A stretch of 64,000 nucleotides of DNA from Acetobacterium sp965140355 (GCA_965140355.1 OZ223195.1:248001-312000), one strand, 5' to 3'; shown: positions 16,077-26,900, counted from the first letter of the stretch. Notes: generated by a model not told the origin, from the letters alone. Program-made: numbers and translations.

Positions 16077-19013
16077 TTATTCACCTCTATTGATGGCCGT
16101 TATGACTTCATCAAGTGTCTGCAACAGGCTTTCCCGATCTAATTTGTATTCATATCGGTCAAAGCCGCTGGCTAAACCTTTATCCCGATTGAGTGCTCCC
16201 GTTAAAGCACTGATTGCTATAATCGGGATGTTATCATAAGTCGGTTTTTGTCTGATTTTTTGGAGCAGTTCATAGCCATTAAGCAACGGCATTTGAATAT
16301 CGGTTAAAACCACATCAATTTTTTCATTTGCCAGGATCGCCAGTGCTTCCAGACCATTAGCAGCGAGGGTCACCTGATAACCGCCGCTTTCTAAATAATT
16401 TTGCTCAACTTTTTGAAAAAACGGTGAATCTTCGACTAAAAGAATTCTTCGGCCGACTGATTGCGGTGACGGCACAAAGGTAAATGATTCTGGCTCAACA
16501 CATTCCAACAAAGCGTAAAGATTAACGATTAAGATCATCTTTTCTTGAAAAACAGCCGCTCCAAAGATTCCGTTCATTATAAATCGCTGCGAATCCAGAA
16601 TTGGTTCAAAGCTAACATTTTCAATAATTTCGTGTGCTAAAATGCCAATCGGCCGAGGTATTAGTTTCGGTGTAATAACATAATAGTCGTCGCCATCGTT
16701 ATCACGGCGATTAATCGCCAGATAATCTTCTGGCTTGATCACCCTTAAGGGTTGGTTGTCTCGAGTGATGTAATAATGGTCGCCGATTTGCTCAATTTCT
16801 GTTTTTTTGATTTTATCAATGCGTTTAATTAGGGTAATATTTAAAGCCAAAATTTCATTTCCAGAACCTCTAAATAAGATAAAATCCTCATTGTCGTTAT
16901 TGATCACAGTTTTTAATTCATTTTGATCATTTGGCGTTTGCTGCTTGGCTTTCGTTTCGTGGACGAGCGCCATTTTTTTAGCAATTCCGGCGATATCAAG
17001 AATCGGTGCGATTTTCCCATCCCCGATAATTGTTAATCCGGAATAAATGCCGCATTCTTTGAGAATACCCGGCAATGGCTTAATCAATGTTTCTTCGTTC
17101 CCCATTAACTTTTCGACCATTAAACCAAAGCGATCATGTCCGAGTTTGAGCACGACAATCTTGTGATCGTGTTCGACTCGGGCGGACGGCTCTGGATTCC
17201 ATAAATCATTGAGGTAGACAACTGGGAGGAGCTCATCCCGAAGTCGATAGAAATATTTGTCATTGATCGCTTCGATTCTTTCATTTAAGGACTCTTTTGT
17301 AAGCTTGATTGTCTCTTGAACATCTGCTTGTGGAATCACCATCTTTATCTGGTTTGAAGAGACGACCAATGACTGGATAATCGAAACCGTTAACGGCATT
17401 GTTAGTTTAATGTTAGTACCCTGACCAGATTTTGTTGTGATTTCTATACTACCGCCCATTTTTTCAAGATTATTCCGAACCACATCCATGCCAACCCCGC
17501 GACCGGATACTTCACTGAGGTGATCGGCGGTCGTAAAACCGGGATTAAATAAAATCTTTGCCAGCTCTTTTTCTGACATGGCGTTGAGTTCATTTTCACT
17601 ATGAAGTTTTTTTTCGAGAGCTATTTTTGAAATTTTTTCAAAATCAATCCCACTGCCATCGTCACGAATTTCAATATTGACAACACTGCCTTCATAACTC
17701 GCTTTAAGGGTGATCGTAGCGATTTCATTTTTGCCTTTTTGCTTGCGGATTGTCGCACTTTCAATGCCATGATCCGCCGCATTTCTTAGTAAATGCACCA
17801 GCGGATCACTTAGCCCTTCCAGAATGGACTTATCAAGTTCAACTTCACCGCCTTCAATGTGCAACTCAAGTTTTTTATTGAGTTTTTTAGACAGATCTCT
17901 GATTAACCGTGGATAGCGATTAAACAGCGTCCCTACTGGTTGCATTCGAGTCAGCATGATTTTTTCCTGAATAGTGCTCGTTAGGCGATCAACATTTTGG
18001 AGGACTTGCGGGAGTCCTGGAATCTCTTTTTTTTCGGGTTCCAGCAGGGTCAGCAGGCGGTTTCGTCCTAAAACCAATTCGCTGGCCAGATTCATTAAAT
18101 CATCGAGCAGCTTAATATTAACTCTGAGACTTTCTGAGCCTTCATTGATATCCGTCGGGCGTAACTCAGGTTGTTTTTTTTCAGTTGGGTCGAGATCATA
18201 GATTGCTCCCATCGTTTGATCGACTAACGCTTTTTCGTCATTTGGAGTTAATACATGAACGCAGTTCGCCGGGAGTCCAATGACTTGAAGCAAAAGACTT
18301 TCATCTAAAAGACTTGAAGCCAAGATTAGGATACTGCGGTTGTTGAAGTTACCGTTTTTTAGGTCATCGATAGTAATCAGATCACCTTCCGGGCTAATCA
18401 TTACAATTATATTGGTGACCGAAATAAAATTATCGATAATTGCACCAATCCCTCCGCTGATCATTAGATAGTGCTCGGTAAGCGCCATTTCAATCCCGTA
18501 TATATGATGACCGAATTTTCGAAAGGAAGTTATTTTTGCTTGTATATCTGGATCAAAATTAAAAACAGCGAAAAATGATCGGGTTTCTTGAGATGATTGT
18601 TCGCTAATTACGTAACTTCTTTTTTCATCTTGGTGTAAAAAATCAACCTCAGCGATTTGCAATTTCGCAAGGATATCATCGATGGGATAGTCTTCGCTAT
18701 TTTTAACATCATGAACTAAAATTTTTAAGCGATCTTTCGCTTCTAGCAGTAAGTCAATCTCAGCATCGCTTAAGGTGAGCTTTTTTCGATTAACGAAATC
18801 CAGCGTTGTTTCCATTGAATGTGCAATCGCCACAATCTTGGTTAAACCAAAAAAACCGGCGGTGCCTTTAATACTATGAACCGCGCGAAACGCATCATTA
18901 ATCTGTTCGGCACTGATATCGGCCAGATCCGTCAATAATATTCGTTCGAAATTATCGAGATGTTCGCGGGCTTCTTCAACAAATTCCTGGATAAAGTCCT
19001 CGTTTTTAAGCAA
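16077..19013 (-). CDS. cheA: Hybrid chemotaxis histidine kinase CheA with extra CheW region and receiver
   Basis: The 978-residue protein has an Hpt domain (phospho-His46 in RAVHSIKGTAGF), a long linker, a dimerisation helix pair (~300-365) and an ATPase core with LRNAADHGIE, IRDDGSGID and GRGVGMDVVRNN. A CheW-like P5 domain follows, then a second CheW-like region (~690-850) and a C-terminal receiver (~855-975, LLVEDSP, TDIQMPLLNGY). It autophosphorylates and donates phosphate to CheY, the REC-GGDEF-REC protein and possibly its own receiver. It starts with TTG, 7 bases after GGGAGGG. Such hybrids are known from chemosensory systems with alternative outputs. Confidence 0.94.
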   Translation of the reverse strand: MLKNEDFIQEFVEEAREHLDNFERILLTDLADISAEQINDAFRAVHSIKGTAGFFGLTKIVAIAHSMETTLDFVNRKKLTLSDAEIDLLLEAKDRLKILVHDVKNSEDYPIDDILAKLQIAEVDFLHQDEKRSYVISEQSSQETRSFFAVFNFDPDIQAKITSFRKFGHHIYGIEMALTEHYLMISGGIGAIIDNFISVTNIIVMISPEGDLITIDDLKNGNFNNRSILILASSLLDESLLLQVIGLPANCVHVLTPNDEKALVDQTMGAIYDLDPTEKKQPELRPTDINEGSESLRVNIKLLDDLMNLASELVLGRNRLLTLLEPEKKEIPGLPQVLQNVDRLTSTIQEKIMLTRMQPVGTLFNRYPRLIRDLSKKLNKKLELHIEGGEVELDKSILEGLSDPLVHLLRNAADHGIESATIRKQKGKNEIATITLKASYEGSVVNIEIRDDGSGIDFEKISKIALEKKLHSENELNAMSEKELAKILFNPGFTTADHLSEVSGRGVGMDVVRNNLEKMGGSIEITTKSGQGTNIKLTMPLTVSIIQSLVVSSNQIKMVIPQADVQETIKLTKESLNERIEAINDKYFYRLRDELLPVVYLNDLWNPEPSARVEHDHKIVVLKLGHDRFGLMVEKLMGNEETLIKPLPGILKECGIYSGLTIIGDGKIAPILDIAGIAKKMALVHETKAKQQTPNDQNELKTVINNDNEDFILFRGSGNEILALNITLIKRIDKIKKTEIEQIGDHYYITRDNQPLRVIKPEDYLAINRRDNDGDDYYVITPKLIPRPIGILAHEIIENVSFEPILDSQRFIMNGIFGAAVFQEKMILIVNLYALLECVEPESFTFVPSPQSVGRRILLVEDSPFFQKVEQNYLESGGYQVTLAANGLEALAILANEKIDVVLTDIQMPLLNGYELLQKIRQKPTYDNIPIIAISALTGALNRDKGLASGFDRYEYKLDRESLLQTLDEVITAINRGE

Positions 19014-19192
19014 ATTAATCCCTCCCTTTAAGCTGATCGTTTTCTCTAAAACTTAGTGCGTTAATTCTTTTTACTGGGAAAAACGATCACCCTACTGCGG
19101 TTGCCTGCCCTTTCTCGATCACTATTACCGAGTAAGGAAAAACCCCATAGAACCTATCTTCAAATAATTAGCGTTCTGTGGAGTTTACTACT
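19014..19192 (-). promoter_or_regulatory. Structured 5' leader of the che operon
   Basis: Transcription from the promoter at 19199-19227 would give a ~180-nt leader. At its 5' end AAACTCCACAGAAC (minus strand, ending at ~19186) can pair with GTTCTATGGGGTTT over 14 positions with one mismatch, followed by more T. A CTCG/CGAG hairpin and the stretch AGGGCAGGCAACCGCAGTA follow, with the heptamer GTGATCG repeated on both sides. The layout resembles a terminator or attenuator ahead of further RNA structure. I could not match it to a known riboswitch class. Confidence 0.45.
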
Positions 19193-19198
19193 ATATTT

Positions 19199-19227
19199 AT
19201 TATAACAAACTATTGCTTAATCGACAA
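19199..19227 (-). promoter_or_regulatory. Sigma-A promoter of the che operon
   Basis: On the minus strand TTGTCG (19222-19227), a 17-base spacer and perfect TATAAT (19199-19204). No flagellar sigma (SigD) type element was seen here. Confidence 0.7.
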
Positions 19228-19302
19228 TGCGCAAGTCAATAATTTATCTAGTCTTGTTATTAATTATCGGTGGATTGGTCATCATCCTCACACGGCTCTT
19301 TA

Positions 19303-19333
19303 ACGCCCAAAATATTCCGGATACTTTGGGCGT
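19303..19333. repeat. 9-bp inverted repeat in the che/ABC divergent region
   Basis: ACGCCCAAA (19303-19311) and TTTGGGCGT (19325-19333) are perfect inverted copies 13 bases apart, with no T-tract on either side. It lies between the two divergent promoters and could be an operator. The remainder of the 480-base gap between cheA and the ABC operon shows only the two promoters and the che leader. Confidence 0.5.
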
Positions 19334-19403
19334 GGTTTACTAAATTTACGACATATGTTTATTGAATTTCATATCCGTTATTGTTTTTTAGATTAGATCT
19401 CTT

Positions 19404-19431
19404 TTGTAGACTTTAAAAAATATGTTATACT
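19404..19431 (+). promoter_or_regulatory. Sigma-A promoter of the GAF-ABC operon
   Basis: TTGTAG (19404-19409), a 16-base spacer and TATACT (19426-19431), 62 bases before the start codon. Confidence 0.6.
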
Positions 19432-19493
19432 ATAAAAGTCTCTAGCTGTTTTGTAGAATAGGAATTAATTAAATACTTAGGAGTACTATCATT

Positions 19494-20657
19494 ATGCCTG
19501 AAATATTAACCAAAAATAATCTTTTGAACATTGTTGATGCCAATGAAATTTATTCTAGCTTGCTAAAACGATTAATTCGTTCAACTTCATCAACAACGGT
19601 TGCAATCTATTTTTATCATCCTGACAGTTCTTCCGTCAGTTTATTTTCAGTTCGTGGCGAAAACTGCGGCATCTTTTCAGAGCAAAACGCATCTTTTTTT
19701 GAAGCAGAAGCGCTTAACTGTTGTATTCAAGGCAAAAGCTACCGGAAAAACAATCTATCCAACAACAGCATCCAGGAATTAATGCTCATTCCCATGGCCA
19801 ATGATCAAGGAATTATCTTTGCCTGTGCCCTCTTCACTGATAAGCAAGAGGGTTCCTTTGATGAGGAAGACCAGAATATCGCCGAAGTTTCGACCGACGC
19901 TTTTGTCTATTACCTTACTGAAAACGGCGTTGAAGTAACTGCCTTAAATCCGCAAAAAATCTTTCTGTCAACCGATAAGCTTTATAAAATTTATGGTGAA
20001 GGCCTTGGTCAGGTGAAGGCTCTGAATAATGTCAGTTTTAATGTCAGGCAAGGTGAGTTGATTGTGATCCTTGGAAGCAGCGGTTCCGGAAAAAGTACAC
20101 TTCTTAATATTATTGGCGGTATGACCCCTCCTACAACAGGCAAGGTAAATATTGGTGACATTGATCTATGCAAGGCCAATGAAAAAACCTTAACCGATTT
20201 TCGCCGAAATACTGTCGGGTTTGTGTTTCAATTTTATAACCTAATTGGCGATCTCTCGGCTAGGGAAAATATCGCTTTATCAGCCGGTTTATCCAGAAAT
20301 CCGATGGATGTCGATGAAGTACTTTCGCTGGTAGGGCTATCTGAACGTGCTGACGCTTATCCCTGTCAGATGAGCGGCGGCGAACAGCAACGAGTATCAA
20401 TCGCTAGAGCGCTTGTAAAAAGAGCCGATTTCCTTTTATGTGACGAGCCAACAGGAGCGTTGGATTCTAAAACCGGCCGTCAGATTCTAAAATTGCTGGA
20501 AATAATCTGCAAAGAACAAGGTCAAACAATTGTCATTGTTACCCATTCCACACCTATTGCATCGATGGCAGATCGAATCATTCATATGGACAGCGGAAAA
20601 ATCATTGAAGAAATCGTCAATCTTTCTCCACTCAAAGCTGAACAGATCGAATATTAA
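19494..20657 (+). CDS. ABC transporter ATPase with N-terminal GAF-like domain
   Basis: The 387-residue protein begins with ~150 residues that look like a GAF sensor domain (helix, AIYFYHPDSSSVSLFSV strands, then LMLIPMANDQGIIFACALF). A complete LolD/MacB-type ATPase follows, with Walker A GSSGSGKSTL, signature MSGGEQQRVSIARAL and Walker B FLLCDEPTGALD. The family's ATPases usually have ~230 residues, so the GAF part is an added input domain that may gate export by a small ligand or redox state (inference). It is followed 12 bases later by its FtsX-type permease. No separate membrane-fusion gene is seen. Confidence 0.85.
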   Translation: MPEILTKNNLLNIVDANEIYSSLLKRLIRSTSSTTVAIYFYHPDSSSVSLFSVRGENCGIFSEQNASFFEAEALNCCIQGKSYRKNNLSNNSIQELMLIPMANDQGIIFACALFTDKQEGSFDEEDQNIAEVSTDAFVYYLTENGVEVTALNPQKIFLSTDKLYKIYGEGLGQVKALNNVSFNVRQGELIVILGSSGSGKSTLLNIIGGMTPPTTGKVNIGDIDLCKANEKTLTDFRRNTVGFVFQFYNLIGDLSARENIALSAGLSRNPMDVDEVLSLVGLSERADAYPCQMSGGEQQRVSIARALVKRADFLLCDEPTGALDSKTGRQILKLLEIICKEQGQTIVIVTHSTPIASMADRIIHMDSGKIIEEIVNLSPLKAEQIEY

Positions 20658-20669
20658 GGAGAGATGTAT

Positions 20670-23003
20670 ATGACACGATTACTGCTTAAAAATAAACTAC
20701 CCTCACTTATTCGAAGCAATCTAAAAATATTCATTTCCATTGCACTCATTGCTTCCATCGGCATGATCACACTGATTTCATTATTGTCATCTTATCAATC
20801 CCTAACCGTATCACTGGAAGACTTTCGCCTCAATTACGGATTTCCGGATATTACCATTAATACCATCCTCCTGAATGATGATTCTAATCTCGTCAAAACG
20901 ATTAAAACCATCGATGGTGTTGAATCGGTCGAATCACGACTGGTTATCGATATGCAGCTAACCCGCAGTGATGGTCGAGGACTAACCGGTCGAATGATGG
21001 GTTATTCAAAAAATGATTCCTTTAATATTATAAATATTATTGAATCTGGTGGAACCGGTGAAGGCATACCACTTTCAATTGACCAATATTTTGCCGGACT
21101 TAACCACATCAAGTTAAGCGATCCATTAATTATTACGATTGACGGCGAAAAAAACAACGCCTATGTTTCACAGATCATCTCAGCTTTTGAATCAACAAGT
21201 GTTACCCGAAATGACTACACCTATTTCGATACCATGGATTTCGGCTATGTTTATCTTCTTAATGATGATCTTCAAGACTTATTGAAAAGCCCGGTACCCC
21301 TTACCAACCAGATCTTTATTTCCGTGAAAACGGGTTTTGACACGAATACGGTGCTACATGAAATCCAAAAACTTGATGCGTCAGAAATCTTGGAAACTAG
21401 TACTTATGAGGATTCACCGCAAAAATCAGTTCTGGATAGCAGCGTCATTCCTTTAAGGACCCTGAGTTTTACAATCCCGCCATTACTTTATCTTATCACC
21501 CTGCTCATCACTTATTTGTTTATCTATCAGGTGATTCAGGAACAACGCCATGAAATTGGTGTTTTACGAGCACTTGGCTTTTCATCTGGAGAAATCAAAC
21601 GCCTTTATTTTACATTCAGTTTGGCTATTTCGCTGATTTCTGCCCTCATTGGTATTCCCGTCGGATTATTCTTGACTCAATTTGTCAGCACAACCTATAA
21701 AACCTGTTATGGCATCCCCACGCTTCATTATATTTATGATTTCAAAGTAATGGTGCTTGCAATAACCATTACCACTTTAATTGGACTACTTGGAACGCAC
21801 CTCAGCGCAAAATCAATTCTTAAAATTAGTCCAGCTGAAGCTATGCGTGAAAAGTCAGCTCAACAAGTATCCACCCCGGCCGCGCAAAAGCTGGTTGCTT
21901 CATTAAATGCCGTTGCTAAAGTAGCTATTTCATCGAGTTTTCGCAATAAGAGACGTGTCCTGCTCTCACTGCTTTCTGTGATTTTGACCAGTTTTATGAT
22001 TCTGGTGTCATTATCCTATTCCTTTTCAGTGCGTGACATTATGAACCATACGTTTAATGATCGTTACCAATATGACGCTCAGATATTTTTTGACGATGAA
22101 GTCGATCAGACCCGTCTTCTAAACCGACTCTCAACTTATTCCGAAATTAGCAAGATGGAATCGGTAGGAATGAAAAGCGTCGCTATTACCTTTGAAGATC
22201 GCGAGCAAAATGCATTGATCTGTGGTCTTCAAAATGATACGTCAATGATACAGGTTTTTGATTCAAATCGTAACATTCTATCCATACCACAAAACGGTAT
22301 TATTCTCGAAAACCACCTTGCAACTGAATTGGGTGTTAAACCAGGCGACCGGGTTCAAATTAATGGCACCGATGTCGAGGTTTCTGCCATCTCAAAAGAG
22401 AATATCAACTATACGCAGTATTGCTCATTGAGTGAGTTTGAAAAACTATTTGGTGCTGCCAGTCTAAACAGTGCCCTGGTTAAAATGATCGATCAATCTG
22501 ATGAAATTGGTTTTTACAATGCGCTGTCCACTGCTGAAAACTTCAGTTATCTGTCGTATAACTCGATTCAGAAACAAAGCGTTAAAAGTACCTTTGCCAC
22601 AACCAAAGCTGGCGTTTATATCATCATTATCTGTGCATTTATTATCGGATCATTAATTATCTACAATATGTCACTAATTAACATCAAAGAACGGCTCCGG
22701 GATTACGCCATTATGCGGGTTCTTGGTATCAGCACCCGATCCATCGCACTCGGAACCTATAGTGAAATTTTGATTCAGTTCTTTATTTCGATTATCATCG
22801 GCCTGGGCTTGGGGAACATTTTTGCTGATCAAATGCTAACCAATATGACTACCGATAACATTACCTATTTCAATGCAAATTCAATTAGTGTCTTTCTGTT
22901 GATCACTGGTGCTGTTTTTTTATTTATGTCATTTGGACATTTTTTAGCGGTAACAAAAATTTACAAACTTGATCTAATCGAGTCATTGAAGACTCGTGAA
23001 TAA
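20670..23003 (+). CDS. ABC transporter permease, FtsX/MacB-like, duplicated
   Basis: The 777-residue membrane protein has one N-terminal helix, an extracellular domain, three helices around ~280-385, then a second unit with the same plan ending in three helices (~640-770). It is thus a fused pair of FtsX domains. Conserved RHEIGVLRALGFSSGEIK and RLRDYAIMRVLGISTRSI mark the coupling regions. Such permeases work as mechanotransmitters or lipid/peptide exporters rather than classic importers. The ATG at 20670 is 8 bases after AAGGAG; the ATG at 20664 is only 2 bases away and is less likely. Confidence 0.87.
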   Translation: MTRLLLKNKLPSLIRSNLKIFISIALIASIGMITLISLLSSYQSLTVSLEDFRLNYGFPDITINTILLNDDSNLVKTIKTIDGVESVESRLVIDMQLTRSDGRGLTGRMMGYSKNDSFNIINIIESGGTGEGIPLSIDQYFAGLNHIKLSDPLIITIDGEKNNAYVSQIISAFESTSVTRNDYTYFDTMDFGYVYLLNDDLQDLLKSPVPLTNQIFISVKTGFDTNTVLHEIQKLDASEILETSTYEDSPQKSVLDSSVIPLRTLSFTIPPLLYLITLLITYLFIYQVIQEQRHEIGVLRALGFSSGEIKRLYFTFSLAISLISALIGIPVGLFLTQFVSTTYKTCYGIPTLHYIYDFKVMVLAITITTLIGLLGTHLSAKSILKISPAEAMREKSAQQVSTPAAQKLVASLNAVAKVAISSSFRNKRRVLLSLLSVILTSFMILVSLSYSFSVRDIMNHTFNDRYQYDAQIFFDDEVDQTRLLNRLSTYSEISKMESVGMKSVAITFEDREQNALICGLQNDTSMIQVFDSNRNILSIPQNGIILENHLATELGVKPGDRVQINGTDVEVSAISKENINYTQYCSLSEFEKLFGAASLNSALVKMIDQSDEIGFYNALSTAENFSYLSYNSIQKQSVKSTFATTKAGVYIIIICAFIIGSLIIYNMSLINIKERLRDYAIMRVLGISTRSIALGTYSEILIQFFISIIIGLGLGNIFADQMLTNMTTDNITYFNANSISVFLLITGAVFLFMSFGHFLAVTKIYKLDLIESLKTRE

Positions 23004-23014
23004 CAGGAGGATTT

Positions 23015-23824
23015 ATGACTTATTTTATTGCAAAACCTTTTAATTTAGTGATGCTGACGCTTTTGTTTTTTAACATTCTGGTCATTTTTCTGCTCTGGTT
23101 TTTTTTACATAATAAAAGTGAACGTTTCAGACGCAATGCCTTATTGATCTCAAGCGGTCTGTTGATCTTTAATTATCTAATTAATCGATTCATTATGTTC
23201 AACGATCCTAGCCTCCTTAGCTTATGGGGACAAGATGGCTATATTATAAGAGAGTTACTACCTTTTCAACTCTGTGGGCTGGGGATGATTTTTATTCCAA
23301 TTGCTTTAATAAGCAAAAATGAGGTGCTCTATTCATTTTGTTTTGTCGTCACGCCGCTTGCCGCTGCGCTGGCGATCATTTATCCACCAACCCCCTATAA
23401 TATTACCCCCATCTATAATCCCAGCTACTTTACTTTTTATTTTGATCATGCCTTATGTATTATTAATGGAATTAGCCTGGTAACCTTGGGATTATATACT
23501 CCGAAAATGCGTCTTATTGCAAAAACCACCCTATTTATTGTTGTTTTGGCCTTTATAGCGCACTTGATTAATTTGGCTGGTGCCGCCGCTGGATTTGAAG
23601 GCGTGAATTATTTTTATTCGCTTGATCCATCTGGCAGTGGACTGCTAGAACTCTTCTGGTCTTGGTGTCCTTATCCCTACTTGTATCTGCTCTTGTACAT
23701 CCCTGTTTTACTGATCTACTATACCTTTCTAATCGGTTTTGTTCGTGTGGTCAGGAAAATTGCTCAACATCAATCAGGGATAACAGCGAAACTTTCAAGC
23801 ACTCTTTCAAATCAGAACGAATAG
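23015..23824 (+). CDS. YwaF/TMEM164-type integral membrane protein
   Basis: The 269-residue protein has about seven hydrophobic segments. The pattern RELLPFQLCGLGMIFIPIAL, conserved HALCIINGI and the FYFDH region are characteristic of the TIGR02206/YwaF family, a group of membrane proteins of unknown function in Firmicutes. It lies 11 bases after the permease with its own AGGAGG site, so it belongs to the same transcript. A role beside the exporter is inferred from position only. Confidence 0.75.
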   Translation: MTYFIAKPFNLVMLTLLFFNILVIFLLWFFLHNKSERFRRNALLISSGLLIFNYLINRFIMFNDPSLLSLWGQDGYIIRELLPFQLCGLGMIFIPIALISKNEVLYSFCFVVTPLAAALAIIYPPTPYNITPIYNPSYFTFYFDHALCIINGISLVTLGLYTPKMRLIAKTTLFIVVLAFIAHLINLAGAAAGFEGVNYFYSLDPSGSGLLELFWSWCPYPYLYLLLYIPVLLIYYTFLIGFVRVVRKIAQHQSGITAKLSSTLSNQNE

Positions 23825-23842
23825 TTTTTTTATGACCAAATC

Positions 23843-23874
23843 AAAAAGGGAACTCTAGGCGGAGTTCCTTTTTT
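23843..23874. terminator. Bidirectional terminator
   Basis: GGAACTC (23849-23855) pairs with GAGTTCC (23862-23868), flanked by AAAAA and TTTTTT. It ends the ABC operon on the plus strand and the activase gene on the minus strand. Confidence 0.9.
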
Positions 23875-23908
23875 AATAGAATGATTTTTTTCTGAAAATG
23901 AAATCAAA

Positions 23909-26900
23909 CTAGATATTCTCAAAGGCATTGGTCAGCAACAGTTTAATACGATTGACCTGATTGACCTGACTGGAACCAGAATCGTAGTCAACCGCAACAA
24001 TATTCGCCTCTGAATAGCGCTTCCGCATTTCCTTTAACACGCCTTTACCGGCAATATGATTAGGTAGACACGCAAATGGCTGAACGCAAATAATATTATT
24101 TGTCCCCGATTGGATAAGTTCACACATTTCGGCCGTTAAGAACCACCCCTCTCCGGTATGATTACCGACCGAAATAATCGGCTCCGCATATTGGATAAGT
24201 TCATCCAGGTCAGCTGGTGGTACAAACCGGCTACTCTTTGACAACGCTTCTATCGCCGGTTTTCGCAGGCGTTCAAGACCACGGATTGAAACGTTACCGA
24301 TCATGGCCGCAGATTTTTTCTTGCCGAGATATCGCGCATTAAAAACATAGTCATAGCAACAATAGGTAAAGAAATTTAAAATATCGGGAACAACGACTTC
24401 GACTCCTTCAGCTTCGAGAAAATCAACCAGATCATTATTAGCCGCTGGTAAATATTTTATAAAGATTTCACCGACAATTCCCACCTGTGGCTTTTTAATA
24501 TTTTTTTTCAGTGCCAGCTTATCAAAATCACGTATGATCCCTTGGATATTTGCTTTGTATGCCATCCAGGGATTCCGCCTTTGAAGACTGGCAATACAAA
24601 TCGTTCGCCATTTTTCATAAAGATCATTGGCTGAATTGGGGATTTCTTCATATGGTCGTGTTTTATATAGGACACGCATCAATATGTCACCATAAATTAA
24701 TGCCTGCAAGCCGTTCCATATTAATTTGGGGGAAAGCTTAAATCCAGGATTTTTTTCCAAACCTATCGGGTTTAAAGAAATGACGGGAATCTGTGATAAG
24801 CCCGCATTTGTAAGCGCCCGGCGAATAAATCCAATGTAATTGGACGCCCGACATCCGCCTCCCGTCTGCTGCATCATCACGGCAGTTTTATCTAAGTCAT
24901 ATTTTCCTGAAAATAAAGCATCCAATACTAAACCAACGACAATAATAGATGGATAACAGGCATCATTATTAACATATTTCAAACCGATATCAATGACCTT
25001 TTGATCAACATTTGAAAGAAATTCAAAGTGGTACCCACAAGTACGAAACACTGGTTCCAGAAAATCAAAATGGATCGGCGACATCTGCGGGGCAAGAATG
25101 GTATAGTTTGCTTTCATCGCTTTTGTAAAAACAACGCGGTTATGTGCCATATCTGGTTTTGGCTGCCCTTCCTGCATATTTTTACGCTGCTTGATAACCG
25201 CCAACAACGAACGGATTCGAATTCTAGCTGCGGCAATATTATTGATCTCATCAATCTTGATAACAGTATTAAGTTTATCCGATTTTTGCAGAATTTCATT
25301 AACTTGATCAGTTGCAATGGCATCAAGACCACATCCAAATGAGTTTAACTGAACCAATTCCAAATTAGGTTGTCCACTCACATAAGTCGCAGCTGCATAA
25401 AGTCGAGAATGGTACATCCACTGATCAAGGACAAGCGTCGGTCGGTCCACCTGACTAAGGTGTGAAATTGAATCTTCCGTCAATACGGCTACATCATAGG
25501 AATTAATCAATTCTGGAAGGCAATGGTTAATTTCGGGATCGATATGATAAGGCCGTCCCGATAAAACAATTCCAGTACCGCCAGTGGCTTTCAAATAGGC
25601 GATGGTTTCTTCCCCTTTTTTGTATAAATCTGTTCTGGCGTTTAATAATTCATCCCATCCGGCATCCACGGCGGCCTTGACCTGTTCTTTGGGAATTTTT
25701 TTTTCTGCTGAAAAAAGCTCAAGCAACCGGTTTTTTAGAATTTTTTTACTTTCAAATGACAAAAACGGTTTTTCAAAGATCGTCTGGGTATTTTTCAGGT
25801 CTTCCATATTATTACCAATATTTTCAGGATAAGAAGTTACCATCGGGCAATTATAGTGATCATTGGCATCGATAAATTCCTTACGTTCATAGGGAATGCA
25901 TGGATAAAAAATATAGGTTATGCCCTGATTTATCAGCCACTGCATATGCCCATGGGCAAGCTTGGCCGGATAACATTCCGACTCACTCGGTATCGATTCG
26001 ATTCCAAGTTCATAAATCCGATGATTTGATAATGGTGAAAGAATCACCTGATACTCTAGCATAGTAAAAAACGTATGCCAGAAAGGATAATTTTCATATA
26101 TATTTAGGACCCGGGGAATTCCAACTTTTCCACGCTTGGCTTGATCAGATGGTAAAACCGGATATGAAAAATATCGTTTCAATTTGTATTCATATAAATT
26201 AGGGGCTTGTTGTCTTTTGGTTGTAATTCCGAGTCCGCGTTCACAACGGTTTCCAGTTATATGTTTTCTTTCCCCCGAAAATGTACTGATCGTTAACAAA
26301 CATTCGTTAGTGCAGCCCTGACAATGACTTGTCTCCGTTTGAATTCTCAACCTATCAATCTGATTCCGAGAAAGGATGCTACTTTCCCCGCCAGCATCAT
26401 TTTCTCTGGCAATCAACGCTGCCCCAAATGCCCCCATGATACCTGCGATATCAGGACGAATCGCTTCACATCCGGTAATGGTTTCAAAACTTTTTAGAAC
26501 GGCATCATTGCAAAAGGTTCCGCCTTGCACAACAATCTTTTTTCCAAGTTCTTCTAAATTCGTTAACTTAATTACTTTAAACAGTGCGTTTTTAATAACC
26601 GAATAAGCTAAACCGGCAGAAATATCCCCAACTGTCGCCCCTTCTTTTTGAAACTGTTTCACTTTTGAATTCATAAAAACAGTGCAACGAGTCCCCAAGT
26701 CAACCGGGTGTTTTGATGTTAAGGCGAGTTTTGAAAAGGACTCGATCTTATAATTAAGTGACTGTGCAAAAGTTTCGATAAAGGAACCGCAACCCGAAGA
26801 ACAGGCTTCATTTAATAGCACACTGTCCACCGTATTATTTTTAATTTTGATGAATTTCATATCCTGACCGCCAATGTCAAAAATCGCGTCAACCTCTGGC

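Noticed and set aside
19014..19192. GEMM (c-di-GMP) riboswitch before cheA
   Set aside because: The GGGCA and GCAACC pieces caught the eye, but the order and core bases of GEMM-I (CACGCA...GCAAACC...GGACGCAAAG) and of GEMM-II are not present.
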